DNA of 64,000 nucleotides from positions 667,262-731,261 of the forward strand of contig NZ_QMDL01000002.1 in assembly GCF_003336705.1 (NCBI RefSeq), written 5' to 3'. Origin of the DNA: Marinobacter litoralis (GTDB taxonomy: Bacteria > Pseudomonadota > Gammaproteobacteria > Pseudomonadales > Oleiphilaceae). This document shows, piece after piece, positions 26,950-36,099 of this stretch; position 1 is the stretch's first letter, and each line of letters opens with the position of its first letter. The notes beneath the pieces are model-generated. The model saw nothing but the letters and a program-made list of their open reading frames with translations, did not search any database and was not told the DNA's origin. Both the position numbers and the translations under genes were made by a program.

Positions 26950-27651
26950 ATGCTAGTACTGGAAAACGTTCATACACATTACGGCAAAATCGAGGCGTTA
27001 CACGGCGTCTCTGTTGAAGTGAACAAGGGAGAAATCGTTTCGCTGATTGGTGCGAACGGCGCTGGTAAAACCACCCTGCTAATGACGGTATGCGGCAACC
27101 CGCAGGCCAGTTCCGGGCGTATTATTCTGGAAGGCAAGGACATCACTCACGATGCCACCTCCAGCATCATGCGCTCCGGCATTTCGATCGTGCCGGAAGG
27201 CCGGCGGGTATTTTCCGGCCTGACCGTGGAAGAAAATCTGCACATGGGCGGTTTCTTCAACACCAAGTCGGAAATTCGTAAAAGCCAAGATCACGTTTAC
27301 GAGCTGTTCCCTCGTCTCAAAGAACGTGAAAACCAGCGCGCCGGCACCATGTCAGGCGGTGAGCAGCAAATGCTTGCCATTGGCCGGGCACTGATGAGCA
27401 AGCCCAACATGATCATTCTGGATGAGCCATCACTGGGCTTGGCCCCGATCATCATTCAGCAGATCTTCGAGATCATCGGTCACTTGCGAGATGAGGGTAT
27501 TACGGTATTTCTCGTTGAGCAAAACGCGCATCAAGCGCTGAATTTGGCGGATAGGGGCTATGTGCTCGAAACCGGGAAGATCCGGTTGCACGATACAGGA
27601 AAGAACTTACTGAACAATCCGGAGGTTCGGGAAGCGTATCTGGGGGGCTGA
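26950..27651 (+). CDS. livF: Branched-chain amino acid ABC transporter ATPase LivF
   Basis: 233 aa, the usual LivF length. Walker A GANGAGKTTLL, signature MSGGEQQMLAIGRAL, Walker B IILDEPSLGLAP and H-loop VEQNAHQAL are all canonical. It is the last gene of livKHMGF, nine bases after livG, and is followed by a strong terminator. Comparison with the ATPase at 797-1519, which carries Arg in Walker A, shows that the two LivF-like proteins are not equivalent. Confidence 0.96.
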   Translation: MLVLENVHTHYGKIEALHGVSVEVNKGEIVSLIGANGAGKTTLLMTVCGNPQASSGRIILEGKDITHDATSSIMRSGISIVPEGRRVFSGLTVEENLHMGGFFNTKSEIRKSQDHVYELFPRLKERENQRAGTMSGGEQQMLAIGRALMSKPNMIILDEPSLGLAPIIIQQIFEIIGHLRDEGITVFLVEQNAHQALNLADRGYVLETGKIRLHDTGKNLLNNPEVREAYLGG

Positions 27652-27663
27652 CCTGTGCCCATC

Positions 27664-27704
27664 AAAAAAGCCGGAGAGGGGATTTGCCCTGCTCCGGCTT
27701 TTTT
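27664..27704 (+). terminator. Intrinsic terminator of the liv operon
   Basis: A-run plus GCCGGAG (27664-27676) pairs with CTCCGGC plus six Ts (27692-27704). The lipoprotein gene converges from the other side, so it may serve both strands. Confidence 0.93.
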
Positions 27705-27717
27705 GCACTCACAAAGC

Positions 27718-28164
27718 TTATTTAATGCTTCGGATTGTGCCTTTGTAACCTTCAACTTTTACGTCGATGGTGCCAAAGAAGCCGTAGCCTTCCTGCTTGA
27801 TGGTGTAGCGAGGAGCTACGATCACATCAGCGCCGGACTCGGTAATGGCGTTGTAAGCTGCAGCTGCTTTAACTTTTTCAGTCAGAGAAGCACCACCCAG
27901 TGAAAGCAGAGAACCGCCACCGTTAGCACCGTAAGCAACGCCGTCAGCGTATTCGTTCTCAGCACCCAGAGTCAGCAGACCAAACAGCTGAGTAACAGAA
28001 GATTCGCCAGTGATTTTTTCGCCAACTTCGATGTCAGCTTTAACGTCAGTGGCAACAGCACCGGTCAGAGGCAGAGAAGGAGCACTGGTGTTCAGGGAGC
28101 TACAACCAGTCAACGCGCCGGCCATTACAAGGCTTGAGGCAATAAGCAATTTTTTCACAATCAT
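27718..28164 (-). CDS. Small lipoprotein of unknown function
   Basis: 148 aa. A signal peptide with lipobox LTGC puts the lipid-modified cysteine at residue 21. The mature part has a Gly-rich middle (YGANGGGSLLSLGGASL) and a C-terminal ADVIVAPRYTIKQEGYGFFGTIDVKVEGYKGTI segment. Such short lipoproteins occur in marine gammaproteobacteria; I do not recognise a function. The gene is monocistronic, with a 291-base divergent intergene before the DUF3015 gene. Confidence 0.8.
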   Translation of the reverse strand: MIVKKLLIASSLVMAGALTGCSSLNTSAPSLPLTGAVATDVKADIEVGEKITGESSVTQLFGLLTLGAENEYADGVAYGANGGGSLLSLGGASLTEKVKAAAAYNAITESGADVIVAPRYTIKQEGYGFFGTIDVKVEGYKGTIRSIK

Positions 28165-28455
28165 GTCTCCATGTGTCTTTTTAGGTCGCCATCTTGGCGG
28201 GCGGAACTATACGCAACGCGCTCTTCTATGACAACCCAATATAACTCCCGCCTTTATAAACGAATTAGTAATAAGAACCTGTTCATAAAATCAAGCTAAG
28301 TACTTCGTATAGTTTGCGTTTTTCCAAACTTGTCTATACTTACCTGAGCGGTTTGAAATCAGGGCACTATCCTCCGAGCCGTTCTCATCTAATAAATGAT
28401 TAGCCTAACGTTTAGGCGTTTTGTGACGAGAGAAAAACCACACAAGGAGTGGATA

Positions 28456-28920
28456 ATGAAAAAACTGATCGCAGGTGCAATTCTTCTAGGTGCTTCTTCT
28501 ATGGCATTCGCGCAGCCCGGCTGTGGTGTTGGTGCAATGATCTGGAAGGGACAGTCCGGCATTGCTCCACACGTGCTGGCGGCCACCACCAACGGAACCT
28601 TCGGTAACCAGACCTTTGGTATGACGACCGGTACACTGGGTTGCTCCACTAACCAGTCGGTTCAATCCATGGCCATGTACATGGACAGCAACATCGACAA
28701 GGTTGCCCGTGACATGTCCCGCGGCTCCGGTGAAAACCTGGACACACTGGCCGTTCTTCTTGGCGTAGAAGAAGCGGATCGCGCTGATTTCCGTCAGGTA
28801 CTGCAGGACAACTTCGCAACCATTTTCCCGAACTCTGAAACCACGTCTGGCGAAGCGGTAGACGCTATCGTAGCCCTGCTTGAGCAGAACAAATCTCTGA
28901 GCAAGTACGTAGCGGCCTAA
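28456..28920 (+). CDS. DUF3015-family secreted protein
   Basis: 154 aa. A signal peptide is cleaved after about residue 19 (SMAFA), giving a mature start QPGCGVGAMIWKGQ, the DUF3015 hallmark. The invariant Cys pair (GCGVG and LGCSTNQS) may form a disulfide. AAGGAG lies seven bases before the ATG. Function is unknown. In Pseudomonas a DUF3015 gene also sits beside a DUF4105 gene (from memory), so the two products may work together in the periplasm. Expression is probably driven from the AT-rich intergene upstream. Confidence 0.85.
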   Translation: MKKLIAGAILLGASSMAFAQPGCGVGAMIWKGQSGIAPHVLAATTNGTFGNQTFGMTTGTLGCSTNQSVQSMAMYMDSNIDKVARDMSRGSGENLDTLAVLLGVEEADRADFRQVLQDNFATIFPNSETTSGEAVDAIVALLEQNKSLSKYVAA

Positions 28921-28988
28921 TCGCCTAGCCCCGAAGGATTGAACCTGCGCTATGGATGGCGCACTATCCTTGTCTCCACTCAAACCGG

Positions 28989-30869
28989 ATGTACCAAACA
29001 CCCATGGGCTACCTCTTGCGCACTGGGCAGGCTGCTTTATGGCTTGCGAGCACCTTGGCAACCCACACTGCCTTCGCTTCAAATCTCGAAAACCTACACG
29101 AACATCCCGTTTGGCTCACGCTCGGCCATTATCACGAAAACCGTTTTGGTAGCGGCTACACCAGCCAGGCCGATGATCCTGAGTTTTTTCTGAGCTCAAG
29201 CGGCAAGACCAGCCCCGAGGCAGAACTCGCCGCCACCCTTGAAGCGATTCAACAGCCCGGTGAAGGTGATGATCACGCCCGCTGCCGCTTCCCGGCCCGG
29301 GATGCCTGGCTAAGAGAACAGCTTGACCTGCCCGATGATCCGGTAACTTGCCCGGCTTATGAAGACTGGGCTGACACGCTAAACACAGAAAAGGTCACAC
29401 TGGTGTTTGCAGCGTCTTACCTGAATAGCCCGTCGTCCATGTTTGGCCACACCTTCCTGAGGCTAGACCCACCTCAGGACGACAACGAAACCGACTTGCT
29501 GCTGGCGAACACCATTTCCTATGCCGCCGATGCTGCTGAACACGACAGCGAGCTGCTGTTTGCCTATCGCGGCATCTTCGGTGGTTACCCGGGAATCACC
29601 TCCATCAAGCCCTATTACGAGATGATTCGCCTTTACAACGACATCGAACACCGGGACTTATGGGAATACACCCTGAACCTGAGCCAGGCCGAAGTCGATA
29701 CCATGCTAGCCCACACCTGGGAAATCCAAGACAAGAACTTCGATTATTACTTTTTCGACGAAAACTGCGCCTACCGACTGCTCGCGCTTATTGACGTAGC
29801 CCGCCCGGGAACAGAGTTGCTAGAGGAAGTAAGCACTCACGCTATCCCTTCCGACACAGTGCGCTGGGTACGCGACAAAGATCTGGTTGAAAGCATCCAT
29901 TACCGGCCGTCCGCCGCAACAGCCGTTAGCCACAACCTTGAATCCCTGCCCGACGAGCACCAAACCATCGCCGCAGCGATTGCCAACGGTTACGTGAAAC
30001 TGGACGACCCGGAAGTCCTGAACTTGCCTCCCGGTGAAAAGGCACGCTTGCTCGACGCCACCTACGACTACGTTCGCTACCAGAGCGAAGCCGACAACTG
30101 GCCCCGCGAGTTTGCAGCCCCGTTATCACACCAGCTGCTGGTTACCCGTAGCCGCATCGACAACGCCGAACCGATTCCTCCAGTGCCGGAACCCACTGTG
30201 CGAGACGACCAAGGCCACGACACCTTCAGGCTCAGCCTGAGCTCCGGCCAACTGGCTCACAACGAATTCACCGAACTGACCATCCGGCCGGCCTATCACG
30301 ATATCGTCGATCCACCCGAAGGCTACCGAACCGGTGCGCAGCTGCAGTTCTTGCGATTGGATGCACGCCTTTATCATGACAACGACGAACTTCAGGTCGA
30401 ACAAATCACTGGCGTCGAAATTCGCTCCTTGAGCCCCCGCAACCAGTTTTTCTCGCCCACCTCCTGGCAAGTCGGCTTCGGCGGCCGCCGCACCGACACG
30501 GGAACCAAGCGAGTGCTCGCGCCTTATCTGGAAGGTGGAGCCGGAGGAAGCTGGAGCCTTGGCGACAACAGCCAACTCTTCGCCATGGCAACGGCTGACC
30601 TCGAAATCGACGACGACATCCGCCGCGGCTACGACTTCGCCCCGGGCGCAGACCTTGGCGCGCTGCACCAAAGCCCCCGCTTCAGCTTACTCGGTGGAGT
30701 AAAAACCAAAGCCTGGATCGTCAGCAGCCAACACCGGCAAGACCAGCTCTACCTGAAAGCCAACTACCACATCGGCCGAGAATTCAGCCTATTCACCGAA
30801 TTCACCCGAGAAGACCACTTCGATAGGTACCAAAGCACATGGCAGGCAGGCATCCACGCGTACTTCTGA
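28989..30869 (+). CDS. DUF4105/Lnb N-terminal-domain periplasmic protein
   Basis: About 626 aa. A signal peptide (YLLRTGQAALWLASTLATHTAFA) is followed by the DUF4105 domain, now named the Lnb N-terminal periplasmic domain after the lipoprotein N-acyl transacylase Lnb of enterococci. A likely catalytic His lies in SSMFGHTFLRL and a Cys in DENCAYRLLALID. The C-terminal third, rich in alternating hydrophobic and aromatic residues and ending in Phe, looks like beta strands of an outer-membrane domain (inference). The start could also be 28956 or 29004; none has a good ribosome-binding site. Since gammaproteobacteria normally use Lnt, its real role is open. Confidence 0.8.
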   Translation: MYQTPMGYLLRTGQAALWLASTLATHTAFASNLENLHEHPVWLTLGHYHENRFGSGYTSQADDPEFFLSSSGKTSPEAELAATLEAIQQPGEGDDHARCRFPARDAWLREQLDLPDDPVTCPAYEDWADTLNTEKVTLVFAASYLNSPSSMFGHTFLRLDPPQDDNETDLLLANTISYAADAAEHDSELLFAYRGIFGGYPGITSIKPYYEMIRLYNDIEHRDLWEYTLNLSQAEVDTMLAHTWEIQDKNFDYYFFDENCAYRLLALIDVARPGTELLEEVSTHAIPSDTVRWVRDKDLVESIHYRPSAATAVSHNLESLPDEHQTIAAAIANGYVKLDDPEVLNLPPGEKARLLDATYDYVRYQSEADNWPREFAAPLSHQLLVTRSRIDNAEPIPPVPEPTVRDDQGHDTFRLSLSSGQLAHNEFTELTIRPAYHDIVDPPEGYRTGAQLQFLRLDARLYHDNDELQVEQITGVEIRSLSPRNQFFSPTSWQVGFGGRRTDTGTKRVLAPYLEGGAGGSWSLGDNSQLFAMATADLEIDDDIRRGYDFAPGADLGALHQSPRFSLLGGVKTKAWIVSSQHRQDQLYLKANYHIGREFSLFTEFTREDHFDRYQSTWQAGIHAYF

Positions 30870-31708
30870 ATCCCAAAGCGCTCACCAGCGTTTTCTTGGT
30901 GTTTCTAGCACTGCTGCAAACCGGTTGCAGCAGTGTTTTCTTCTATCCGAACAACACCACCTACATCACACCAGACCGGCTCGAACTGGACTATGAAAAC
31001 GTATTCCTGAACACCGCCGACGGAGAAACCCTACACGGCTGGTGGCTCCCCGCTCGCACGGACGAACCCGCCAAGGGCACCATCTACTATCTCCACGGTA
31101 ATGCCCAAAACGTAAGCGCTCACATACTCAACGTCGCCTGGCTGCCACCACAAGGCTACAACGTCTTCACGATAGACTACCGAGGCTACGGCCAATCCAC
31201 CGGCGCCCCCGACATCGAAGGCGCCCTACATGACGTAGAAACCGGCCTACGCTGGCTAGCCGAACACCACACCGACCAACCCCTATACCTCCTCGGCCAA
31301 AGCCTCGGCGGTGCACTAGGGATTGCCCTTGCCAACGAATGGGTACAACGCAACGAACACCCCGAACTCAACGGCGTCATCCTCGACGGCACCTTCTCCG
31401 GCTTCCGCTACATCGCCCGGGAAAAACTCAACAACCTCTGGCTAACCTGGCCCTTCCAATACCCCCTGAGCTGGACCATCCCCGACAACTACGAAGGTAC
31501 CGACCGAATTGCAGACATAGCGCCCGTACCGGTGATGATCATCCACAGCATCCGGGACGGCATTATCCCGTTCCACCACGGCACAAGGCTCTATGATGCC
31601 GCTGAGCAACCAAAAGAATTTCTCCAGACGGACACCCCTCACGCGGCCACGTTCGTGATCCCTGCGTACCGTGAGGCGGTTCTGGAGTTTATGAAAGGTA
31701 GCCTCTAG
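30839..31708 (+). CDS. Alpha/beta hydrolase, probably membrane-anchored
   Basis: 289 aa. A hydrophobic N-terminus (ALTSVFLVFLALLQTGC) with Cys30 as a possible but imperfect lipobox is followed by an alpha/beta-hydrolase fold: oxyanion region YLHGNAQN, IDYRGYGQSTG and nucleophile elbow GQSLGG. A late Asp (HSIRDGIIP) and a C-terminal His (TPHAATF) complete the triad. It resembles the BEM46/YfhR group; substrate unknown. It overlaps the DUF4105 gene by 31 bases, so they are co-transcribed. Leucine codons lean to CTA/CTC rather than the CTG favoured by neighbours, suggesting recent acquisition or weak expression. Confidence 0.83.
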   Translation: MAGRHPRVLLNPKALTSVFLVFLALLQTGCSSVFFYPNNTTYITPDRLELDYENVFLNTADGETLHGWWLPARTDEPAKGTIYYLHGNAQNVSAHILNVAWLPPQGYNVFTIDYRGYGQSTGAPDIEGALHDVETGLRWLAEHHTDQPLYLLGQSLGGALGIALANEWVQRNEHPELNGVILDGTFSGFRYIAREKLNNLWLTWPFQYPLSWTIPDNYEGTDRIADIAPVPVMIIHSIRDGIIPFHHGTRLYDAAEQPKEFLQTDTPHAATFVIPAYREAVLEFMKGSL

Positions 31709-31735
31709 TTTCGAAGCTAAAGTGTGTTTCGAAAC
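31708..31735. repeat. Inverted repeat at the hydrolase stop codon
   Basis: GTTTCGAA (31708-31715) and TTCGAAAC (31728-31735) form a perfect 8-bp stem with a 12-base loop. It starts at the last base of the hydrolase stop codon and precedes the long palindromic element. Confidence 0.5.
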
Positions 31736-31752
31736 CACTGACCAAGACCGGT

Positions 31753-31864
31753 GCGTGATTTGGGAAAGGCACTTTCAAAAGTCTTGAGGGCCAAGGACGG
31801 CCCGAAAGAAGCGCACATGGATGTGCTCGTAGCGTCTTTTGAAAGTGCCTTTCCCAAACCACGC
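31753..31864. repeat. Palindromic repeat element, copy A (structured core with self-complementary arms)
   Basis: A perfect 23-bp inverted repeat (31759-31781 with 31836-31858) extends to 29 positions (31753-31864) with one mismatch. The tip holds a 46-base core (31789-31834) with two internal hairpins, GGGCC/GGCCC and GCACA/TGTGC, so the whole can fold as a three-way junction. The same core occurs inverted at 52354-52399. It lies between the hydrolase gene and the pnp terminator. See copy B. Confidence 0.88.
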
Positions 31865-31895
31865 TACCCCATACTTGAGAACAGCCAGAAACGAA

Positions 31896-31919
31896 AAAAC
31901 CCGCCAAAAGGCGGGTTTT
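31896..31919 (-). terminator. Intrinsic terminator of pnp
   Basis: AAAACCCGCC and GGCGGGTTTT flank an AAAA loop. Read on the minus strand, the stem is followed by six Ts, 20 bases after the pnp stop. Confidence 0.92.
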
Positions 31920-31939
31920 CTCAAGACAAACCAGAAATC

Positions 31940-34060
31940 TTAGTCAGCGAATTCAGTTGCCTGCTCGCCTTCCTTAACTTCCTTCATGGACAGCTTAACG
32001 CGGCCACGGTTGTCCACATCCAGAACCTTAACCAGAACTTCCTGACCTTCGCTCAGCTCATCAGTCACGTTCTCGATACGGCGCTCAGAGATCTGGGAAA
32101 TGTGCACCAGACCATCCTTGCCAGGCAGAATGTTCACAAACGCACCGAAGTCCACAATCCGCTCAACACGGCCTTTGTAGATAGCGCCCACTTCGATCTC
32201 AGCAGTGATTTCCTTAACACGATTCATCGCCGCCTGAGCCGCTTCACCGTTTTCTGCGTAGATCTTCACGTTACCATCGTCATCCAGATCGATAGACGCA
32301 CCGGTCTCATCACAGATAGAACGAATAGTCGCGCCACCCTTACCGATCACGTCACGGATCTTGTCCGGGTGGATCTTGATAGTCGTGATGCTAGGCGCAC
32401 GATCAGACAGCTTAGAACGCGGCTCAGAGATAACCTTGTTCATCTCGTCCAGGATGTGCAAACGCGCAGCCTGTGCTTGCTCCAGAGCGATCTCCATGAT
32501 CTCGTCAGTGATACCGTTGATCTTGATATCCATCTGCAGAGCAGTGATACCTTCTTTGGTACCGGCAACCTTGAAGTCCATATCGCCCAAGTGATCTTCG
32601 TCACCCAGGATGTCGGTCAGAACAGCGAACTTGTCGCCCTCTTTAACCAGACCCATCGCGATACCGGCAACCGGCGCCTTGATCGGCACACCAGCGTCCA
32701 TCAACGCGAGGCTTGAACCACAAACGGAAGCCATAGAGCTGGAACCGTTAGATTCAGTGATCTCGGAAACCGAACGGATAGCGTACGGGAATTCTTCGAT
32801 AGTCGGCATAACTGCCAGAACGCCACGCTTAGCCAAACGACCGTGACCCACTTCACGACGACCCGGAGTACCTACGCGGCCGGCTTCGCCGACAGAGTAC
32901 GGAGGGAAGTTGTAGTGGAACATGAACGGATCTTTACGCTCACCTTCCAGTGCGTCGATGGTTTGAACGTCACGGGTGGTACCCAGAGTTGTAGTCACGA
33001 TCGCCTGAGTTTCACCACGGGTGAACAGCGCAGAACCGTGAACAGAAGGCAGAATGCCCACTTCCACCTGGATCGGACGAACAGTCTTGTTATCACGACC
33101 GTCGATGCGCGGCTTGCCATCGATAACCTGCTGACGAACAACCGTCTTCTCGACTTTGCCAAAGTACTTCTTCACCAAGTCGGCTGAAGGCTGGTCTTCT
33201 TCTTCACCGGCCAGCTTTTCAACGGCAGCGGCTTTGATTTCACCCAAGCGCTCGTAACGAGCCATCTTGTCGCGAATCGCATAGGCTTCTTCGATCTGAC
33301 CAACGAAGTCGGCTTTGATCGCTTCCAGCAATCCGGTGTCTTCCGGCTCTGGCTGCCAGTCCCAACGCGGCTTGCCATTCTCTGCAGCAAATTCTTTGAT
33401 GGCGTTGATAGCGGCCTGCATTTCCTGATGGGCGTAAAGAACGCCGCCCAGCATCTGGTCTTCAGAAAGACCTTTAGCTTCGGACTCAACCATCAGCACG
33501 GCTTCGTCAGTACCGGCAACAACCATGTCCAGAAGAGACGTTTCCAGCTCTTCGAAAGACGGGTTCAGGAAGTAACCTTTGTCGTTAGTAAAACCAACGC
33601 GCGCAGCGCCGATCGGGCCGTCAAAAGGAATACCGGAAATAGCCAAGGCAGCAGAAGCGGCCAACATGGCAGCGATATCCGGGTCCTGCTTCTTGTCGGT
33701 CGACATAACCGTCAGAATCAACTGAACTTCATTCATGAAGCCAGTCGGGAACAGAGGACGAATCGGACGGTCGATCAGACGCGACGTCAGAGTTTCTTTC
33801 TCGGAAGGACGACCCTCACGCTTGAAGAAACCGCCAGGGATTTTGCCCGCAGCGTAAGTCTTCTCGGAGTAATTAACGGTCAGCGGGAAAAAAGGCTGGC
33901 CCGGCTTCGCTTCACGGACACCAACAACGGTACCCAGAACGGAGGTATCACCACAGGTAACCAAAACAGAACCCGTTGCCTGACGAGCAACGCGGCCGGT
34001 TTCCAGTGTGAAGGTGTGTCCACCCATTTCAAATGTTTTCGTTCGTGGTTGCAGATCCAC
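31940..34060 (-). CDS. pnp: Polynucleotide phosphorylase
   Basis: 706 aa. Two RNase PH-like domains (the second around [13 protein letters not shown] and GKVEKTV) flank an alpha-helical linker. C-terminal KH ([21 protein letters not shown]) and S1 ([34 protein letters not shown]) RNA-binding domains follow. It degrades RNA 3' to 5' with phosphate and can add tails, as part of the degradosome. It lies downstream of rpsO with a long intergene that contains a stem-loop like the RNase III site used in E. coli for PNPase autocontrol. Confidence 0.98.
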   Translation of the reverse strand: MDLQPRTKTFEMGGHTFTLETGRVARQATGSVLVTCGDTSVLGTVVGVREAKPGQPFFPLTVNYSEKTYAAGKIPGGFFKREGRPSEKETLTSRLIDRPIRPLFPTGFMNEVQLILTVMSTDKKQDPDIAAMLAASAALAISGIPFDGPIGAARVGFTNDKGYFLNPSFEELETSLLDMVVAGTDEAVLMVESEAKGLSEDQMLGGVLYAHQEMQAAINAIKEFAAENGKPRWDWQPEPEDTGLLEAIKADFVGQIEEAYAIRDKMARYERLGEIKAAAVEKLAGEEEDQPSADLVKKYFGKVEKTVVRQQVIDGKPRIDGRDNKTVRPIQVEVGILPSVHGSALFTRGETQAIVTTTLGTTRDVQTIDALEGERKDPFMFHYNFPPYSVGEAGRVGTPGRREVGHGRLAKRGVLAVMPTIEEFPYAIRSVSEITESNGSSSMASVCGSSLALMDAGVPIKAPVAGIAMGLVKEGDKFAVLTDILGDEDHLGDMDFKVAGTKEGITALQMDIKINGITDEIMEIALEQAQAARLHILDEMNKVISEPRSKLSDRAPSITTIKIHPDKIRDVIGKGGATIRSICDETGASIDLDDDGNVKIYAENGEAAQAAMNRVKEITAEIEVGAIYKGRVERIVDFGAFVNILPGKDGLVHISQISERRIENVTDELSEGQEVLVKVLDVDNRGRVKLSMKEVKEGEQATEFAD

Positions 34061-34184
34061 AATTTACTCCTGCTTTTCAACTGTTTAATACGTAGCTGAT
34101 GAATGATTCATCATAGCCCGTGTTTTTCATTTATGCCGCAGCAGTCTGAACTGTGAACCAAAAGGCAACCCGTCTGAAAGCTAA

Positions 34185-34231
34185 CAGGCTGTCGCAAAAA
34201 CCCGGCAACGCCCCGGCTTTTCGACAACCTG
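34185..34231 (-). promoter_or_regulatory. Long stem-loop in the pnp leader
   Basis: CAGGCTGTCG (34185-34194) pairs with CGACAACCTG (34222-34231), 9 of 10. An inner AAAACCCGG/CCGGCTTTT stem is nearly complementary. It lies about 125 bases upstream of the pnp start on the transcript. In E. coli a pnp-leader stem is cut by RNase III and the duplex is then attacked by PNPase; the same is inferred here. Confidence 0.55.
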
Positions 34232-34352
34232 CTTTCAATATCGGCTTTCCATTACGACAGGGAAAATCCTTTGGTGTCACGGACAAATCAACTGCAGCAG
34301 ATGACCATCTGGTTGCCTTACCAGCAAGCGCAGACAGCGGAGGAGAAAACTC

Positions 34353-34381
34353 GGCTGGCCGCGGGAACCCCCGGGCCAGCC
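34353..34381 (-). terminator. Terminator-like stem after rpsO
   Basis: GGCTGGCC (34353-34360) pairs with GGCCAGCC (34374-34381), with further G-C pairing inside. On the minus strand it is followed by GAGTTTTCTC. It lies 20 bases after the rpsO stop; read-through would reach pnp. Confidence 0.7.
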
Positions 34382-34400
34382 TTCAGGTCACTAAATCCGA

Positions 34401-34670
34401 TTAGCGACGCAGACCCAAACGCTTGATCAACTCAAGGTAACGGTCAGCATTTTTACGCTTCAGGTAGTCCAGCAGCTTACGACGCTGGTTTACCATGCGG
34501 ATAAGACCACGGCGGGAATGGTGATCCTGCTTGTTGGCCTTAAAGTGATCCTGCAGCTTGTTGATGTTAGCGGTCAGCAGAGCCACCTGAACTTCAGGGG
34601 AACCGGTATCGCCTTCACCTTGCTGAAAATCTGTAACGATTTGAGCTTTCTCACTGGCAGTAAGTGCCAT
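34401..34670 (-). CDS. rpsO: 30S ribosomal protein S15
   Basis: 89 aa, the exact usual length: [56 protein letters not shown]. It binds the 16S rRNA central domain early in 30S assembly. The start at 34670 is chosen because it gives the universal MALT/MSL N-terminus; an upstream in-frame codon adds four residues. It follows truB after 77 bases. Confidence 0.98.
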   Translation of the reverse strand: MALTASEKAQIVTDFQQGEGDTGSPEVQVALLTANINKLQDHFKANKQDHHSRRGLIRMVNQRRKLLDYLKRKNADRYLELIKRLGLRR

Positions 34671-34747
34671 ATAACACCTCATTGTTTGCGATGCTGATAA
34701 ATCCGGCCGAACCGCGCATCTCTACAGCCCGGCTACACAGCGGCAGC

Positions 34748-35671
34748 TTATCTGCCGGTGTTCTTGACCAGCCGACGAGGCACCAGCACGGTGTCTTCGC
34801 CTTCCGGTTGAGCTTCCGCCAACCCGACAAAAGAATGATTGCCGTAAACACGCACAAATCCTTCAAAGGGCTGACCGGGTATTCTAACTGGTTGACCGTT
34901 CAATATCGATACCAACGCCGGGCCTGAAAGCCGGTGTTCCGGAAACATGGTCAGCGCGCTTTCTGGTGGCAACAACAAACCGTCAAGGCTTTCATCGCGC
35001 TCCCGCATCGCCTCCAACGTTTCGATATTCTGAACGTTATCAAGGGTATAACCTGCCGCCAATGTACGGCGCAAAGCCACCACATGAGCACCACAACCTA
35101 ACTCTTGGCCGATGTCCTCGACTAATGAGCGGATGTACGTACCCTTGGTGCAGGTTACCGCCAAATCAAGTTCATTGTCGCGAACCGCAAGCAGCTTTAA
35201 TTCGTAGATGGTAACGGGCCGCGCCGGACGCTCGATTTCAATGCCTTCACGCGCATACTCATACAAGGGCTTACCCTGATGTTTGAGTGCGGAATACATC
35301 GACGGAACCTGCTGGATGTCGCCCCGGAAGTTTTCCAGAACGGCTTCTACTTCGGTTTCCGTTAAGGAGGGAACCGGTTTTTCTTCAACAACCGCGCCTT
35401 CGGAATCCCCGGTCTCTGTACGAACACCTAAGCGGGCCGTCGTGATATAGGCCTTATCGCTGTCCAACATTGTCTGGGAAAACTTGGTGGCCTCACCGAA
35501 GCACAAAGGCAACACGCCAGTGGCCAAGGGGTCAAGAGCGCCAGTATGGCCCGCCTTAGCGGCTCCATAGAGGCGCTTCACCTGCTGAAGAATACCGTTT
35601 GAGGTGACACCCTGGGGTTTATCGATCACCAGGATACCATTTACGTCACGACCTTTACGTCTTCGACTCAA
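34748..35671 (-). CDS. truB: tRNA pseudouridine-55 synthase
   Basis: 307 aa. It has the N-terminal [17 protein letters not shown], catalytic Asp47 in [14 protein letters not shown], and a C-terminal PUA-like domain. It makes pseudouridine 55 in the T loop of elongator tRNAs. It overlaps rbfA by four bases, within the classic nusA-infB-rbfA-truB-rpsO-pnp order. Confidence 0.97.
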   Translation of the reverse strand: MSRRRKGRDVNGILVIDKPQGVTSNGILQQVKRLYGAAKAGHTGALDPLATGVLPLCFGEATKFSQTMLDSDKAYITTARLGVRTETGDSEGAVVEEKPVPSLTETEVEAVLENFRGDIQQVPSMYSALKHQGKPLYEYAREGIEIERPARPVTIYELKLLAVRDNELDLAVTCTKGTYIRSLVEDIGQELGCGAHVVALRRTLAAGYTLDNVQNIETLEAMRERDESLDGLLLPPESALTMFPEHRLSGPALVSILNGQPVRIPGQPFEGFVRVYGNHSFVGLAEAQPEGEDTVLVPRRLVKNTGR

Positions 35672-36099
35672 GCGTCACGCTCCGAACTGTCCGTGTCAGA
35701 TTCGTCGCTGTCATCCCGAGCAACGGCAGGCTGATCACCCACAGCTTCCCGGATCAAACGATCCAGTTTGCGGCTGTGGCCAAGCAGACTGTCGAAGTGG
35801 AACCGCAGCATCGGCACAACGCGCAATTTCATCGCACGTGCTACCTGGCCGCGCAAAAATCCGGAGGCTTTATTAAGCACTTTCAGGGATTCCTGAACTT
35901 CCGGAGATTGCTCGGTTAGCTCTTCGGTCGATAACAGCGAAACGTAGATATCGGCATAGCCCAGATCACGGCTGACTTTTACATCGTTTACCGTGATCAT
36001 GCCAACGCGAGGATCTTTTACCTCACGCTGTATGATCTGGGCCAGCTCACGTTGCATCTGATCGCCAATGCGATCGATGCGACTGTAATCCCGTGCCAT
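35668..36099 (-). CDS. rbfA: 30S ribosome-binding factor A
   Basis: 143 aa. A KH-like fold ([45 protein letters not shown]) is followed by a C-terminal tail that is longer than in minimal homologues and rich in Asp and Ser. It is needed for late 30S maturation and 16S 5'-end processing. Its start overlaps the infB stop by one base (TAATG), indicating coupled translation. Confidence 0.96.
   Translation of the reverse strand: MARDYSRIDRIGDQMQRELAQIIQREVKDPRVGMITVNDVKVSRDLGYADIYVSLLSTEELTEQSPEVQESLKVLNKASGFLRGQVARAMKLRVVPMLRFHFDSLLGHSRKLDRLIREAVGDQPAVARDDSDESDTDSSERDA

Larger units (their letters stand above)
34061..34400. other. rpsO-pnp intergene: rpsO terminator and pnp leader stem
   Basis: These 340 bases hold no convincing gene. 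They contain the rpsO terminator-like stem (34353-34381) and a long stem-loop (34185-34231) in the pnp leader. Between them I see no further clear signal. Confidence 0.6.

Noticed and set aside
31753-31864. Retron or CRISPR interpretation of the palindromic element
   Set aside because: There is no reverse transcriptase, no cas gene and no regularly spaced repeats; only two copies, far apart and inverted.
34153-34404. An 83-codon plus-strand frame in the rpsO-pnp intergene
   Set aside because: It runs through the pnp leader stem and the rpsO terminator, has no ribosome-binding site and is not protein-like.
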